From assembly GCF_024519285.1 (NCBI RefSeq), contig NZ_JAMZCY010000002.1:310001-374000 (forward strand): a stretch of DNA of 64,000 bases, in the 5' to 3' direction. The notes under the pieces were generated by a model that did no database searches, was not told the DNA's origin, and saw only the letters and a list, made by a program, of their open reading frames with translations. The position numbers and the translations under genes were made by a program. The stretch is from Cohnella sp. WQ 127256 (lineage in GTDB: Bacteria; Bacillota; Bacilli; Paenibacillales; Paenibacillaceae). Shown here piece after piece: positions 15,720 through 25,290 of this stretch; position 1 is the stretch's first letter; every line of letters begins with the position of its first letter.

Positions 15720-16136
15720 ATGGTTAACAAGGATGTCGTGATTGTATCGGCTCCTAATATAGCAGGTGAACGTTTCATGAAGCTGCTGAAACAGAGACAA
15801 ATTCCATTCGCAGCTATTGTGAATAATTCAGCGGAGTACAAACGCATTGCCGCACTTGGAGCGGAGCACATCATCGTCGTGAATACAACGAAAGAAGATT
15901 CATGGCTTATTCCCCAAATTGAGGTAGGCAAAGTATTTCTGTTCGAGAAAAGCTTGAGCTTATGCTGCCGGTACGTTCAGATTTGCCGGAGTTGGACCTC
16001 CAAGCCGATTTATGTCATTACGGGAAGCTACAATCCTCGGAATGTCTACAAGGGCTTAGGTGTCGAATACGTCATTCATAGCAATGCTCATGATTATGCA
16101 TTTCTGATTACCGATGATTTGATATCGAAAACGTAA
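15720..16136 (+). CDS. Small Rossmann-like protein leading the kdp operon
   Basis: This 138-residue protein starts with a beta strand and loop typical of a nucleotide-binding Rossmann fold (DVVIVSAPNIAGERFMKLL), followed by AAIVNNSAEYKRIAALGAEHIIVV, reminiscent of TrkA-N/NAD-binding half-domains in which an altered pocket senses a ligand. It has no membrane segment. It is the first gene behind the tandem c-di-AMP switches and is followed after 13 bases by a small membrane peptide, so a role in K+ uptake control is inferred. I cannot assign a named family. The start has a GGGGGAGAAAGG stretch upstream. Confidence 0.65.
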   Translation: MVNKDVVIVSAPNIAGERFMKLLKQRQIPFAAIVNNSAEYKRIAALGAEHIIVVNTTKEDSWLIPQIEVGKVFLFEKSLSLCCRYVQICRSWTSKPIYVITGSYNPRNVYKGLGVEYVIHSNAHDYAFLITDDLISKT

Positions 16137-16149
16137 AGGAGGCTGTTCC

Positions 16150-16260
16150 ATGCTCGATCTATATATGGTTCTAATCTTGGCGGGAACATTCGCGTTATTC
16201 TATGGCTTCTTGGCATGGTGCAATCGGGTAGTCGATGAGGCGGGAGGAGATCGAAAATGA
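16150..16260 (+). CDS. 36-residue single-span membrane peptide of the kdp operon
   Basis: The peptide MLDLYMVLILAGTFALFYGF continues with LAWCNRVVDEAGGDRK: one transmembrane helix and a charged cytoplasmic tail. The preceding AAAGGAGG is an excellent ribosome-binding site. It overlaps kdpF by the ATGA arrangement, so both small proteins are made together. Being directly ahead of kdpF, it may be an extra small subunit of the Kdp complex; this is inference. No standard name is known to me. Confidence 0.72.
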   Translation: MLDLYMVLILAGTFALFYGFLAWCNRVVDEAGGDRK

Positions 16261-16334
16261 TTATCGTATCGATTTTTACCGTACTTATCTTTCTATATTT
16301 GATCTACGCCTTGGTAAACCCGGAGAAATTCTAA
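16257..16334 (+). CDS. kdpF: KdpF, small stabilising subunit of the K+-transporting ATPase
   Basis: A 25-residue single-helix membrane peptide (MIIVSIFTVLIFLYLIYALV then NPEKF). The ending LVNPEKF is characteristic of KdpF (E. coli and others end L-x-x-P-E-x-F). In known systems KdpF stabilises the KdpABC complex. It overlaps the preceding peptide gene by four bases with a GGAGG site inside that gene, and kdpA follows 55 bases later. Confidence 0.88.
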   Translation: MIIVSIFTVLIFLYLIYALVNPEKF

Positions 16335-16389
16335 GGTGCGAGTGTCGATCGAGACGCTTGGTTGTCATAAAGATTGAGGAGGAAAGTCA

Positions 16390-18069
16390 ATGGGCATTTT
16401 GCAAATCATCATTGTCCTAGCGGTTCTTGTACTGCTCGTGAAACCGGTCGGGACTTATGTATATCACGTATTCTCTAATGAACCGAATCGTCAGGATCGA
16501 ATCTTCGGACCGTTCGAGAAGTTCATCTACTGGCTTATTGGTCTCAAGAATCAAAGTGGGATGACGTGGAAGAAATACGCTTTAAGCTTCCTATTAACCA
16601 ATATCGTGCTCACTGCCGTCGGTTACTTGATTTTACGGCTGCAGAAATACTTGCCGTTTAATTCGAGTGGCATCGACAACATGGAGCAGACGCTTTCTTT
16701 TAATACCATTATCAGCTTTATGACCAATACGAACTTACAGCATTACAGCGGCGAGTCAGGCTTGTCTTACTTCTCGCAGATGGCTGTCATTACGATGATG
16801 ATGTTTACATCGGCTGCTACAGGTTTCTCGGTCGCTATTGCGTTTGTAAGAGGAATTACGAGCAGGGGAGAGACGATCGGGAACTTCTTCCAGGACTTCG
16901 TCAAAGCACATACCCGTATTTTCATTCCAGCGGCCGTTCTCGTCACGCTACTACTAGTAGCACTACAAGTGCCGCTAACGCTCGACCCGACAATAACCAT
17001 CACTACGGTTGAAGGCGCAGTGCAGAGTATTGCTCTCGGTCCGGTGGCCGCGCTTGAATCGATCAAGCATCTGGGAACGAACGGTGGTGGATTCTTCGGA
17101 GTGAACTCGGCGCATCCCTTCGAAAATCCGAATTCGCTGACGAACATCGTTGAAATTTTATCTATGTGGGTCTTACCGGCCTCGCTGCCCTACGTATTTG
17201 GTCGGTTCGCGAAAAACCGTAAGCAAGGCTGGGTCGTATTCAGCGCGATGATGACATTGTTCCTGTTATTCCTTTCGCTGATTTATTTCTCCGAGCTTCG
17301 TGGCAATCCTGCTATTAATGCGATGGGGATCGATTCCTCGCAAGGAAGCATGGAAGGCAAGGAAGTCCGCTTCGGCATTCCGCAGTCCTCTTTATTCTCC
17401 GCAGTAACGACAGCGGCGACAACGGGGACGGTCAACAATATGCACGATACGCTCACTCCTCTCGGTGGTCTTGGGACTCTCGGGGAAATGATGTTGAATG
17501 TCGTGTTCGGGGGCAAGGGTGTTGGCCTCATTAATATGCTGATGTATGCGATGCTCGGCGTATTCCTATGTGGCTTGATGGTTGGTAGGACTCCGGAGTT
17601 TCTGGGACGGAAGATTGAACCTAGAGAGATGAAGCTGATTGCTATCGCGATTCTCGCTCATCCTTTCATTATTCTGGTCCCGACAGCCATTGCGTTCATG
17701 ACTGATCTTGGTCAAGGAGCCATCACGAATCCAGGGTCTCACGGCATCACGCAGGTTCTGTACGAATATACGTCATCTGCTGCCAATAACGGTTCCGGGT
17801 TCGAGGGATTGGCTGATAATACGCCATTCTGGAACATTACGACGGGGCTAGTTATGTTGTTCGGGCGTTATGTTTCTATGATCGCCATGCTCGCTGTTGC
17901 CGGATCACTTGTACGCAAGCAATGGGTTCCTGAGACGGTCGGTACGTTCCGGACGGATAACAAATTGTTTTATGGCATATTAATCGCCACGGTATTCATT
18001 ATCGGTGCGTTAACATTCCTGCCAGCCATCGTGCTGGGACCGATCGCAGAGCATTTGAAGTTAGGCTAA
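16390..18069 (+). CDS. kdpA: K+-transporting ATPase subunit A (channel-like, K+ binding)
   Basis: A 559-residue integral membrane protein with about ten spans, belonging to the superfamily of K+ transporters with four selectivity-filter loops. The filter regions are visible as SFMTNTNLQHYSGES (near residue 115), GTNGGGFFGVNSAHPFENP (near 235), TTAATTGTVNNMHD (near 345) and AANNGSGFEGL (near 470). KdpA selects K+ at micromolar concentrations and passes it to KdpB. Length is standard. GAGGAGG precedes the ATG. Confidence 0.96.
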   Translation: MGILQIIIVLAVLVLLVKPVGTYVYHVFSNEPNRQDRIFGPFEKFIYWLIGLKNQSGMTWKKYALSFLLTNIVLTAVGYLILRLQKYLPFNSSGIDNMEQTLSFNTIISFMTNTNLQHYSGESGLSYFSQMAVITMMMFTSAATGFSVAIAFVRGITSRGETIGNFFQDFVKAHTRIFIPAAVLVTLLLVALQVPLTLDPTITITTVEGAVQSIALGPVAALESIKHLGTNGGGFFGVNSAHPFENPNSLTNIVEILSMWVLPASLPYVFGRFAKNRKQGWVVFSAMMTLFLLFLSLIYFSELRGNPAINAMGIDSSQGSMEGKEVRFGIPQSSLFSAVTTAATTGTVNNMHDTLTPLGGLGTLGEMMLNVVFGGKGVGLINMLMYAMLGVFLCGLMVGRTPEFLGRKIEPREMKLIAIAILAHPFIILVPTAIAFMTDLGQGAITNPGSHGITQVLYEYTSSAANNGSGFEGLADNTPFWNITTGLVMLFGRYVSMIAMLAVAGSLVRKQWVPETVGTFRTDNKLFYGILIATVFIIGALTFLPAIVLGPIAEHLKLG

Positions 18070-18087
18070 GGATGAGGTGAACCGTTC

Positions 18088-20118
18088 ATGAATGCTAATC
18101 GTAAATCCATGCTAACCTCCGCGATCGTGAGCCGTGCGATCAAGGATAGCTTTATTAAATTAAATCCCGTAAGCATGATGAGAAATCCAGTTATGTTCGT
18201 TGTTGAAGTGGGTACGGTCGTCGTTCTGCTGTTGACGCTGTTTCCTGGATATTTTAATACAAGTGACGATATTGGGTTTAATCTAACTGTGTTTTTTATT
18301 CTACTCTTCACAATCTTATTCGCGAACTTTGCGGAAGCGTTGGCTGAGGGTAGAGGGAAAGCACAAGCGGACTCACTCAAAAATAGTAAAAAAGAAATTC
18401 AGGCAAACAAAGTGGTTGGAGGCAATGTGAAAGTGGTCCCTTCCACCGAGTTGCGCAAAGGCGATATCGTTGTTGTGACTCAAGGAGAGATGATTCCTGG
18501 AGATGGCGAAGTGATCGAAGGGCTCGCTTCCGTCGACGAATCGGCTATTACTGGCGAATCCGCACCCGTTATTAAGGAAGCAGGCGGAGATTTCAGCTCC
18601 GTAACCGGAGGCACTCGCGTCGTCAGTGACAAGATTACGGTACGAATTACGAGTGATCCCGGAGAGTCGTTCATTGATCGGATGATCTCACTTGTCGAAG
18701 GCGCCAAGCGGCAGAAAACGCCAAACGAGCTTGCTCTTAACACCTTGTTGACAAGCTTGACGCTCATTTTCCTTATTGTAGTTGTAACGTTAGGACCCAT
18801 CGCGGGTTATCTGGACATCGAGCTGAAAGTGCCAGTGCTCATCGCACTGCTCGTCTGCCTTATTCCGACGACGATCGGCGGGTTGCTCTCCGCGATTGGG
18901 ATTGCGGGTATGGACCGGGTTACGCAGTTCAATGTGCTGGCGATGTCCGGTAAAGCCGTGGAAGCGGCAGGGGATATTAACACGATGATTCTGGATAAAA
19001 CGGGTACGATTACTTACGGGAACCGGATGGCTAGTGAATTCGTACCTGTGGGTAGCGTAAGCGTACAAACGGTAGGGGAATGGGCAGCTATTAGCTCAGA
19101 GCACGATGAGACTCCAGAAGGTCGTTCGGTGCTTGAATTAATGAAAAAGCAGGGAATGGGATATGATGCTTCACTCGCTACCGGCGCGGAGTTTATCGAA
19201 TTCAAAGCGGAAACACGGATGAGCGGCGTAGATTTAAAGGACGGACGCAAAGTACGGAAGGGTGCTGTGGATGCCGTTAAGAAATGGGTGACGGCACAAG
19301 GAGGAAGCGTTCCAGTTGATTTGGATACAAGTAGCGATTCCATTGCCCGCGAAGGTGGAACACCGCTTGCGGTCGCCGTTGATAATCGGATATACGGCCT
19401 TATCTATTTGAAAGATACCGTTAAGCCAGGCATGCGCGAACGGTTTGAACAGCTTCGTCAGATGGGGATAAAGACGATCATGTGCACGGGCGATAATCCG
19501 CTGACAGCGGCAACGATTGCGCGTGAAGCCGGAGTAGACGATTTCGTTGCGGAGAGTAAGCCGGAAGATAAGATCGCGCTCATTCGTCGAGAGCAAGCTG
19601 AAGGCAAGCTAGTCGCTATGACCGGCGACGGCACGAACGATGCGCCGGCACTAGCTCAAGCGGATGTAGGACTTGCGATGAACAGTGGGACGATTGCTGC
19701 CAAGGAAGCCGCCAATATGGTGGACTTGGATTCCGATCCATCCAAGATTATCGAAGTTGTCTCTATCGGTAAGCAACTGCTCATGACGCGAGGTGCACTC
19801 ACGACATTCAGTATCGCGAATGATATCGCCAAATATTTTGCTATCATTCCCGCTATGTTTATCCTGGCGATTCCTGAAATGAGCGTTCTTAATGTAATGG
19901 GGCTAGGCTCTCCGATGTCAGCTATTTTATCAGCATTAATATTTAATGCCATTATTATTCCACTACTTATCCCGTTGGCTATGAAAGGTGTAGCCTACAA
20001 GCCGATGAGCGCCTCGAAGCTACTAAGTCGCAATCTTGTCCTCTATGGCCTCGGCGGAGTTATTGTGCCGTTCATTGGGATTAAGCTGATCGATTTAGTT
20101 GTCCATCTTTGGATTTAA
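18088..20118 (+). CDS. kdpB: K+-transporting P-type ATPase subunit B
   Basis: A 676-residue P-type ATPase (type IA) that hydrolyses ATP to energise K+ uptake. The phosphorylated aspartate is D303 in the DKTGTIT motif. The TGES actuator loop is at 155-158; its serine corresponds to the site of inhibitory phosphorylation in E. coli KdpB. The hinge motif [17 protein letters not shown] is intact near residue 512, and the membrane motif [13 protein letters not shown] lies around residue 260. It starts 18 bases after kdpA. All catalytic residues appear functional. Confidence 0.96.
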   Translation: MNANRKSMLTSAIVSRAIKDSFIKLNPVSMMRNPVMFVVEVGTVVVLLLTLFPGYFNTSDDIGFNLTVFFILLFTILFANFAEALAEGRGKAQADSLKNSKKEIQANKVVGGNVKVVPSTELRKGDIVVVTQGEMIPGDGEVIEGLASVDESAITGESAPVIKEAGGDFSSVTGGTRVVSDKITVRITSDPGESFIDRMISLVEGAKRQKTPNELALNTLLTSLTLIFLIVVVTLGPIAGYLDIELKVPVLIALLVCLIPTTIGGLLSAIGIAGMDRVTQFNVLAMSGKAVEAAGDINTMILDKTGTITYGNRMASEFVPVGSVSVQTVGEWAAISSEHDETPEGRSVLELMKKQGMGYDASLATGAEFIEFKAETRMSGVDLKDGRKVRKGAVDAVKKWVTAQGGSVPVDLDTSSDSIAREGGTPLAVAVDNRIYGLIYLKDTVKPGMRERFEQLRQMGIKTIMCTGDNPLTAATIAREAGVDDFVAESKPEDKIALIRREQAEGKLVAMTGDGTNDAPALAQADVGLAMNSGTIAAKEAANMVDLDSDPSKIIEVVSIGKQLLMTRGALTTFSIANDIAKYFAIIPAMFILAIPEMSVLNVMGLGSPMSAILSALIFNAIIIPLLIPLAMKGVAYKPMSASKLLSRNLVLYGLGGVIVPFIGIKLIDLVVHLWI

Positions 20119-20130
20119 TTTGAATTTGCA

Positions 20131-20225
20131 CGATCATGACGACCTACCCGTGACACCTTGGATGCACTTCGTCAGATCGCATTGTGACGACCGACCCATG
20201 ACGCCTGAGGCGCATTAAGTCGGAT
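20131..20225. repeat. Imperfect tandem repeat between kdpB and kdpC
   Basis: Two copies of about 47-48 bases, at 20131-20177 and 20178-20225, share the pattern ATGACGACC-TACCC-GTGAC with ATTGTGACGACCGACCCATGAC, and both end in GTC-GAT. They lengthen an intercistronic gap that is usually a few bases in kdp operons. No hairpin with a T-run is obvious. Confidence 0.55.
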
Positions 20226-20250
20226 CGTACTAGAGAGGAAGGAATTGTTT

Positions 20251-20859
20251 ATGAACAACAGCTCAGCTAGTGTCCCCGGTGCAACCGGGGCTTCCTATGC
20301 ATTAATCGCCGTTCGAGCCAGCCTCGTGTTTATTATTTTATGTGGAATCATTTACCCTCTAGCGACTACGGGGATTGCCCAGCTTATTATGCCGCATAAC
20401 GCAAACGGCAGTCTTATTAAGGATTCTTCAGGAAATGTGATTGGTTCCGAGTTAATTGGGCAGAAGTTCGAAGATCCGAAGTACTTCCAAGGCCGTGTGT
20501 CGAGTATTGATTACAATGCAGCTGGCTCAGGATCGAACAACTATGCGCCATCCAATCCTGATATGTTACAGCGGACGCAGGATTCCATCGAAGCTTGGAA
20601 GAAGCTTAATCCGGATGTTCCGGTTTCCAAACTGCCGATTGCTCTCATCACGAATTCCGGTTCAGGGCTAGATCCGCACATCACGCCGGCATCTGCAGAA
20701 GTTCAGATTCCTCGAATCAGTAAGCTGACGGGCTTATTAACAGCTGATCTAGAGAAATTAGTCGATAAGCATACGGAAAGCCGCGATTTGGGCGTCTTTG
20801 GCGAACCTCGTGTCAATGTGCTGAAGCTGAACCTCGCGTTACAAGCCTTGATCAAATAA
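20251..20859 (+). CDS. kdpC: K+-transporting ATPase subunit C
   Basis: A 202-residue single-span membrane protein that supports ATP binding by KdpB. Near residue 20 is the transmembrane helix, followed by the family blocks [42 protein letters not shown] and [11 protein letters not shown]. The ATG at 20251 is preferred over a TTG six bases earlier because the AGGAAGGA site then has a normal spacing of seven. The gap to kdpB carries the tandem repeat described separately. Confidence 0.95.
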   Translation: MNNSSASVPGATGASYALIAVRASLVFIILCGIIYPLATTGIAQLIMPHNANGSLIKDSSGNVIGSELIGQKFEDPKYFQGRVSSIDYNAAGSGSNNYAPSNPDMLQRTQDSIEAWKKLNPDVPVSKLPIALITNSGSGLDPHITPASAEVQIPRISKLTGLLTADLEKLVDKHTESRDLGVFGEPRVNVLKLNLALQALIK

Positions 20860-20915
20860 TAGAAGGTTAAGTGCGTAGAGGTAATAGAAGTGATCATGCG
20901 ACATTGATATCCATA

Positions 20916-20972
20916 GAGTGGTGGTTAATCGGAATGTCATTTCCGCTTAATCACCGCTCATACTTGATTTTT
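20916..20972 (+). terminator. Hairpin between kdpC and the KdpD-like gene
   Basis: A 19-base arm (20916-20934) pairs with 20941-20959 with two G-T wobbles and one mismatch around a six-base loop, followed by ATACTTGATTTTTA. It may be a partial terminator reducing expression of the downstream KdpD-like gene relative to kdpFABC. Confidence 0.5.
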
Positions 20973-21091
20973 AATGCTGAGAGCAAGTGATTGGACACGA
21001 ATGAGGCACTTTAATAGAAATAGTGTTAGTGAGTCGCTAAGCATGTTGAATCCGATAACCGGCAATCGTACAAAGGAGGTGGCATCTACGA

Positions 21092-23434
21092 ATGGAAGGC
21101 TTTCGCCGCAAGACGCCGGAAGAGCTCTTATACTCGATTTTCAAAATCCGGACCGGCCGGTTGAAAATATATATAGGCGCCGTCAGTGGCTCCGGTAAAA
21201 CTTATCATATGCTGCGTGAGGGACAGACTTTAAGAAATCAAGGAATCGATGTCGTCGTGTGTGCCGTTTCCACGATGCGCCGACCAGAAACCGTGGAGCA
21301 GCTTGAGGGTCTTGAGAGAGTCCCAAGCATTCATTGGATGAAGGGTGATGTTGAGAAAAAGGATTTGAATCTCGAACAGCTGCTTGAGCGAAATCCTGAG
21401 GTCGTATTGGTTGATGGGCTTGCGCATTGGAATCGTCCGGGTGCCAAATTTGCGACGCGGTTGGAGGATATCCAATATTTACTCGGACGTGGTGTTAGTG
21501 TGATTACGACGGTAAATGTTTATGAGCTTGACGGAGTGACTGAGCTTGCTCAGAAGCTCACGGGCATTGAAGCGGAAGCAACCGTTCCCGCCGATACTCT
21601 TGAGCTTGCAGACGAGGTTCGACTTATCGATGTCAGTCCAGAAACGATTTTGAAGCGATTGAACGAGGGGAACATTCCGAACCTAAATCTCAAGGATCCA
21701 AAGTTGTTACAAAGAGGGAATATCGGTAAGCTGAGAGAGCTTGCTCTGAGGCTCATGGCCGAGGATGTCAATGAGTCGTTGGAGAAGTATCGGGAGAAGG
21801 AAGGGTTAGTCGGTCCATCTGGTGCAACTGAACGCATCCTTGTCGCTGCACAGTATCATTGGAACGGCTCTATTCATATTAGACGAGGACAGCAGATTGC
21901 CAAGAGGCTAGGCGGCGATTTGCAAGTCGTTACTTTCGCGAATCCACACCAAACGCTATCCAAAGAGTCTGCACAATTCAAGCGTTCAATAGAGAAGCTA
22001 GCGGATAAAGTAGGCGCGGAGTTCGAGGAATTGCCTTTGACGCACCGACGTCGATTACCTGCCACATTAGTCCGTTATGCGACTTTGAACAATGTAACCC
22101 GGATCGTGCTCGGACATTCGAAACAAAGCTTCTGGCAAGACTTCTGGCACGGTTCGATTGCAAACGGCATTCTAAGGAAAACAAAGAATGTTGACGTATT
22201 TTTCGTCGCAGACCGAGCGGATTACGAAGGGGAAAGGGTGCTGCCGACCAAATCATCCCCCTCGCTTCCAGCAATAGAGCCTTATCGTAGATTAAGCTCA
22301 GAGGAAATTGAACAGAAGATTGAACGGATTAAACGCGGTAAATTCAAGGTGTATATTGGCGCAGCACCCGGCGTCGGGAAAACTTACATGATGCTACGAG
22401 AGGGCAACGATCTAAGGAAGAAAAATATCGATGTAGCCATCGGACTTCTGGAGACACATGGGCGTGAGGAAACGAGTGCACAGGTGGGTGAGCTTCAGAC
22501 GGTTCCCCGAGCGAAAATCAGCTACAAAGGCACAGAGCTTGAAGAGATGGATGTTTCAGCGATTTTGCGCAGAAACCCTGAGGTTGTATTGATCGACGAG
22601 CTTGCCCATACGAATGTTCCAGGTAGTTTGAACCGGAAGAGATATGACGATATTTTGCAGGTCCTAGAGGCGGGCGTATCCGTCATCTCGACGATGAATG
22701 TGCAGCATTTGGAGAGCCTGAATGATTCTGTTGAGCAGATCACGGGAGTGCGTGTTCGGGAAACCGTACCAGACAGTATTCTGGGAATGGCAGATGAGGT
22801 AGAGCTGATCGATGTCGCGCCAAAGGCTTTGCAACAGAGATTACGCGAGGGCAAAGTGTATGCGATGAACAAAGTGGCGCAGGCGCTGGGGAATTTCTTC
22901 AAAATCGGAAATCTGATTGCCTTGAGAGAGTTGGCTCTTCGAGAAATCGCCGACGATGTGGATGAACGGTTAGAGTCGTGGGAGCGCAATGGTTCTCTTC
23001 GGGGACCCTGGCGGAGACGAGAGAGCATATTCGTATGTATAACGATTAGCTGTAACGCGGATCGACTGATTCGACGGGGCTTTCGTATCGCTCATCGACT
23101 GAAAGCGGATTGGCATGTCATCTATGTCCATGTAGGTCCTGTGATCAGTGAGGAAGTTCAGAAGAGAATTCAGGTTTTGCAGGATTTGACGGGCAGATTA
23201 GGTGGGAAATACGAAACCCAGCGTGCGGAGTCTTATAAACAGCTGCCGGAGGTCATCCTAGAGAAGGCTGCCCAGCTTCATAGTACTCAGATGATCGTAG
23301 GCCAGTCGGCGCGAGGCTTCTGGCAATCTCTTTTGCGTAAATCTGTTGTAAGGTCGATTTTGCGGCACGGACGTCATATGGATGTGCTTATCGTAGCCGA
23401 TTTTGATCCCCATATGCGAATAGAGAATGAATAA
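21092..23434 (+). CDS. Kinase-less KdpD-like protein with two tandem sensor-plus-USP modules
   Basis: The 780-residue soluble protein holds two copies of the N-terminal part of KdpD. Module 1: KdpD domain about 20-235 with Walker A GAVSGSGKT (29-37) and a degenerate LVDGLAHWNRPG (106-117), then a USP-like domain about 245-380. Module 2: KdpD domain about 410-630 with intact GAAPGVGKT (423-431) and LIDELAHTNVPG (500-511), then USP about 640-775. The four membrane helices, GAF region and histidine kinase of full KdpD are all missing, and no kdpE adjoins. In S. aureus the KdpD USP domain binds c-di-AMP, so this may be a ligand-sensing accessory to Kdp; that is inference. AAAGGAGGT precedes the start by 11 bases. 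Confidence 0.88.
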   Translation: MEGFRRKTPEELLYSIFKIRTGRLKIYIGAVSGSGKTYHMLREGQTLRNQGIDVVVCAVSTMRRPETVEQLEGLERVPSIHWMKGDVEKKDLNLEQLLERNPEVVLVDGLAHWNRPGAKFATRLEDIQYLLGRGVSVITTVNVYELDGVTELAQKLTGIEAEATVPADTLELADEVRLIDVSPETILKRLNEGNIPNLNLKDPKLLQRGNIGKLRELALRLMAEDVNESLEKYREKEGLVGPSGATERILVAAQYHWNGSIHIRRGQQIAKRLGGDLQVVTFANPHQTLSKESAQFKRSIEKLADKVGAEFEELPLTHRRRLPATLVRYATLNNVTRIVLGHSKQSFWQDFWHGSIANGILRKTKNVDVFFVADRADYEGERVLPTKSSPSLPAIEPYRRLSSEEIEQKIERIKRGKFKVYIGAAPGVGKTYMMLREGNDLRKKNIDVAIGLLETHGREETSAQVGELQTVPRAKISYKGTELEEMDVSAILRRNPEVVLIDELAHTNVPGSLNRKRYDDILQVLEAGVSVISTMNVQHLESLNDSVEQITGVRVRETVPDSILGMADEVELIDVAPKALQQRLREGKVYAMNKVAQALGNFFKIGNLIALRELALREIADDVDERLESWERNGSLRGPWRRRESIFVCITISCNADRLIRRGFRIAHRLKADWHVIYVHVGPVISEEVQKRIQVLQDLTGRLGGKYETQRAESYKQLPEVILEKAAQLHSTQMIVGQSARGFWQSLLRKSVVRSILRHGRHMDVLIVADFDPHMRIENE

Positions 23435-23547
23435 TAGGGTTCCCAAGCAAGCGTGATTATGGGTAAAATAGAAAGTAGGGATATGTAGAATATGACATAC
23501 ACAACTTAGATAGCTACGAAGGGCGCTATTTCACCGGAGGACACGGA

Positions 23548-25290
23548 ATGAAACAAATTTTCCTTTTTATAAAAACGTATCGCGTAGCTGCTATCATGGC
23601 GATCTTCCTCATGCTGGTCGAGCTAACGGTAGAATTAATTCAACCCTTGATCATATCGAAAATTATTGATGACGGAATAGCGCGGGATAGCACGGAAGTC
23701 GTGCTACTATGGAGCGGAGTACTGATCGCTGCCTCATTATTTGCTTTTGCTGCGGGGATAGTAAGCTCTTTCTATGCGGCGCATGTGAGTCAGAGTCTTG
23801 GCTACGATATACGGGAAAAGCTGTACGGTAAAGTGCAAGCGTTCTCCTATGCAGTCTTTAATCGATTCGCTACCTCATCGCTCATTACTCGTCTGACGAA
23901 CGACATTACTCAGATTCAAGAAACGACATTCATGGGTCTTCGGTTCATGCTACGCGTACCATTAGTCGTTATCGGAAGTTTAATTATGGCCCTCGTCGTG
24001 CACGCGGGGCTTGGTTTTCTGTTGCTATTGACTGTACCTGCGTTGTTCTTCGTTATTATTTGGATCGTGAAGAAAGCGGCTATTCTATTCCACAAAGTCC
24101 AACAGAAGCTAGATGCTGTAAATGGAGTCATGCTAGAAAATTTGTCAGGTATGCGTCTTATTCGCGTATTCGTTCGTCGGAAGCAAGAGGCAACGAGGTT
24201 TGCTCACCATAGCGGGGAGTTGATGCAGAGCTCCACCTCAGCGCTACGTCTTACTGAAATTACGCAGCCCTTCATCGTGCTCATTATGAATGCGGGAATC
24301 ATTGCGGTACTCTGGTTCGGGCAAATTGAAATTCACGTGGGTTCAGCAACGACGGGTGAAGTAGTGGCCATTGTGAATTATTCACTTCGAACCGCAGGAG
24401 CATTATCTGCGTTATCTATGCTTGTATCGGCATTCTCAAGAGCAAGAGCTTCTGCGCAGCGTGTTAGCGAAGCGCTCATGACGGACAGCGGCGTGCTTGA
24501 AGGCGAGGGGGCTCCGAAAGCATCCGGTAGCATTGAGCAAGGAAGCGTACAATTCGAGAAGGTTACCTTTCAATACCCGACGATACATACTCCTGTGCTC
24601 GAAAATATTTCTTTCCAAGTAAATCCCGGTGAAATGGTTGCCATATTGGGTGCGACTGGATCAGGGAAGTCATCGCTTATGCAGCTTATTCTCCGTTTAT
24701 ACGAGGAGGACGAGGGAGTTATTCGCATAGATGGCCGTAACGCTCGCGATTGGGATACTAGGCATATTCATGACTCCATTGGCTATGTGCCACAGGAGGT
24801 TTTGCTGTTTACGGGAACGATACGCGACAATATCGAGTGGGGGTCTGTTGACGTAAGCTTCGATCAGATTGTTGAAGCAGCTAAGCTAGCGCAAATTCAC
24901 GATACAATTATGCAGCTTCCTAACGGCTATGACACAATGCTAGGACAGCGAGGGATTAACCTATCTGGGGGGCAGAAACAACGGATTTCCATTGCCCGTG
25001 CGCTTATCCGTAAGCCCGTTATTCTACTCTTGGACGACAGCACCAGCGCATTGGATGTGCAAACGGAAGCTGCATTATTGCAGGGGATCAATAGTATGGC
25101 CTGTACAACCTTCCTCATTACACAGAAGATCAGCTCTACTATGAACGCTGATCTCATCCTATTGTTAGATGAGGGTCGACTCATTGGTCAAGGGAACCAT
25201 GCTCAGTTAATGGAAGCAAGCACCTTATATAGACGCATCTATGAATCGCAATTCGGGGAGGAGGGGTCACATGTGGAAAGCTTTAAGTGA
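23548..25290 (+). CDS. ABC exporter, half-transporter with degenerate ATP site (YfiB/TM287-like)
   Basis: The 580-residue protein has six membrane helices (about 15-300) and an ATPase domain (about 335-575) with Walker A GATGSGKSS and signature LSGGQKQRISIARAL. Walker B ends in LLLDDSTSALD, with Asp in place of the catalytic Glu, and the H-loop histidine is replaced by Gln (ITQKISS). This is the degenerate-site pattern of heterodimeric multidrug or lipid exporters. It overlaps the partner gene by 20 bases. The substrate is unknown; drugs, lipids or peptides are all possible. Confidence 0.87.
   Translation: MKQIFLFIKTYRVAAIMAIFLMLVELTVELIQPLIISKIIDDGIARDSTEVVLLWSGVLIAASLFAFAAGIVSSFYAAHVSQSLGYDIREKLYGKVQAFSYAVFNRFATSSLITRLTNDITQIQETTFMGLRFMLRVPLVVIGSLIMALVVHAGLGFLLLLTVPALFFVIIWIVKKAAILFHKVQQKLDAVNGVMLENLSGMRLIRVFVRRKQEATRFAHHSGELMQSSTSALRLTEITQPFIVLIMNAGIIAVLWFGQIEIHVGSATTGEVVAIVNYSLRTAGALSALSMLVSAFSRARASAQRVSEALMTDSGVLEGEGAPKASGSIEQGSVQFEKVTFQYPTIHTPVLENISFQVNPGEMVAILGATGSGKSSLMQLILRLYEEDEGVIRIDGRNARDWDTRHIHDSIGYVPQEVLLFTGTIRDNIEWGSVDVSFDQIVEAAKLAQIHDTIMQLPNGYDTMLGQRGINLSGGQKQRISIARALIRKPVILLLDDSTSALDVQTEAALLQGINSMACTTFLITQKISSTMNADLILLLDEGRLIGQGNHAQLMEASTLYRRIYESQFGEEGSHVESFK

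Noticed and set aside
20974..21198. A 74-codon open frame overlapping the start of the KdpD-like gene
   Set aside because: It overlaps the well-supported KdpD-like frame in a different register and lacks family features.
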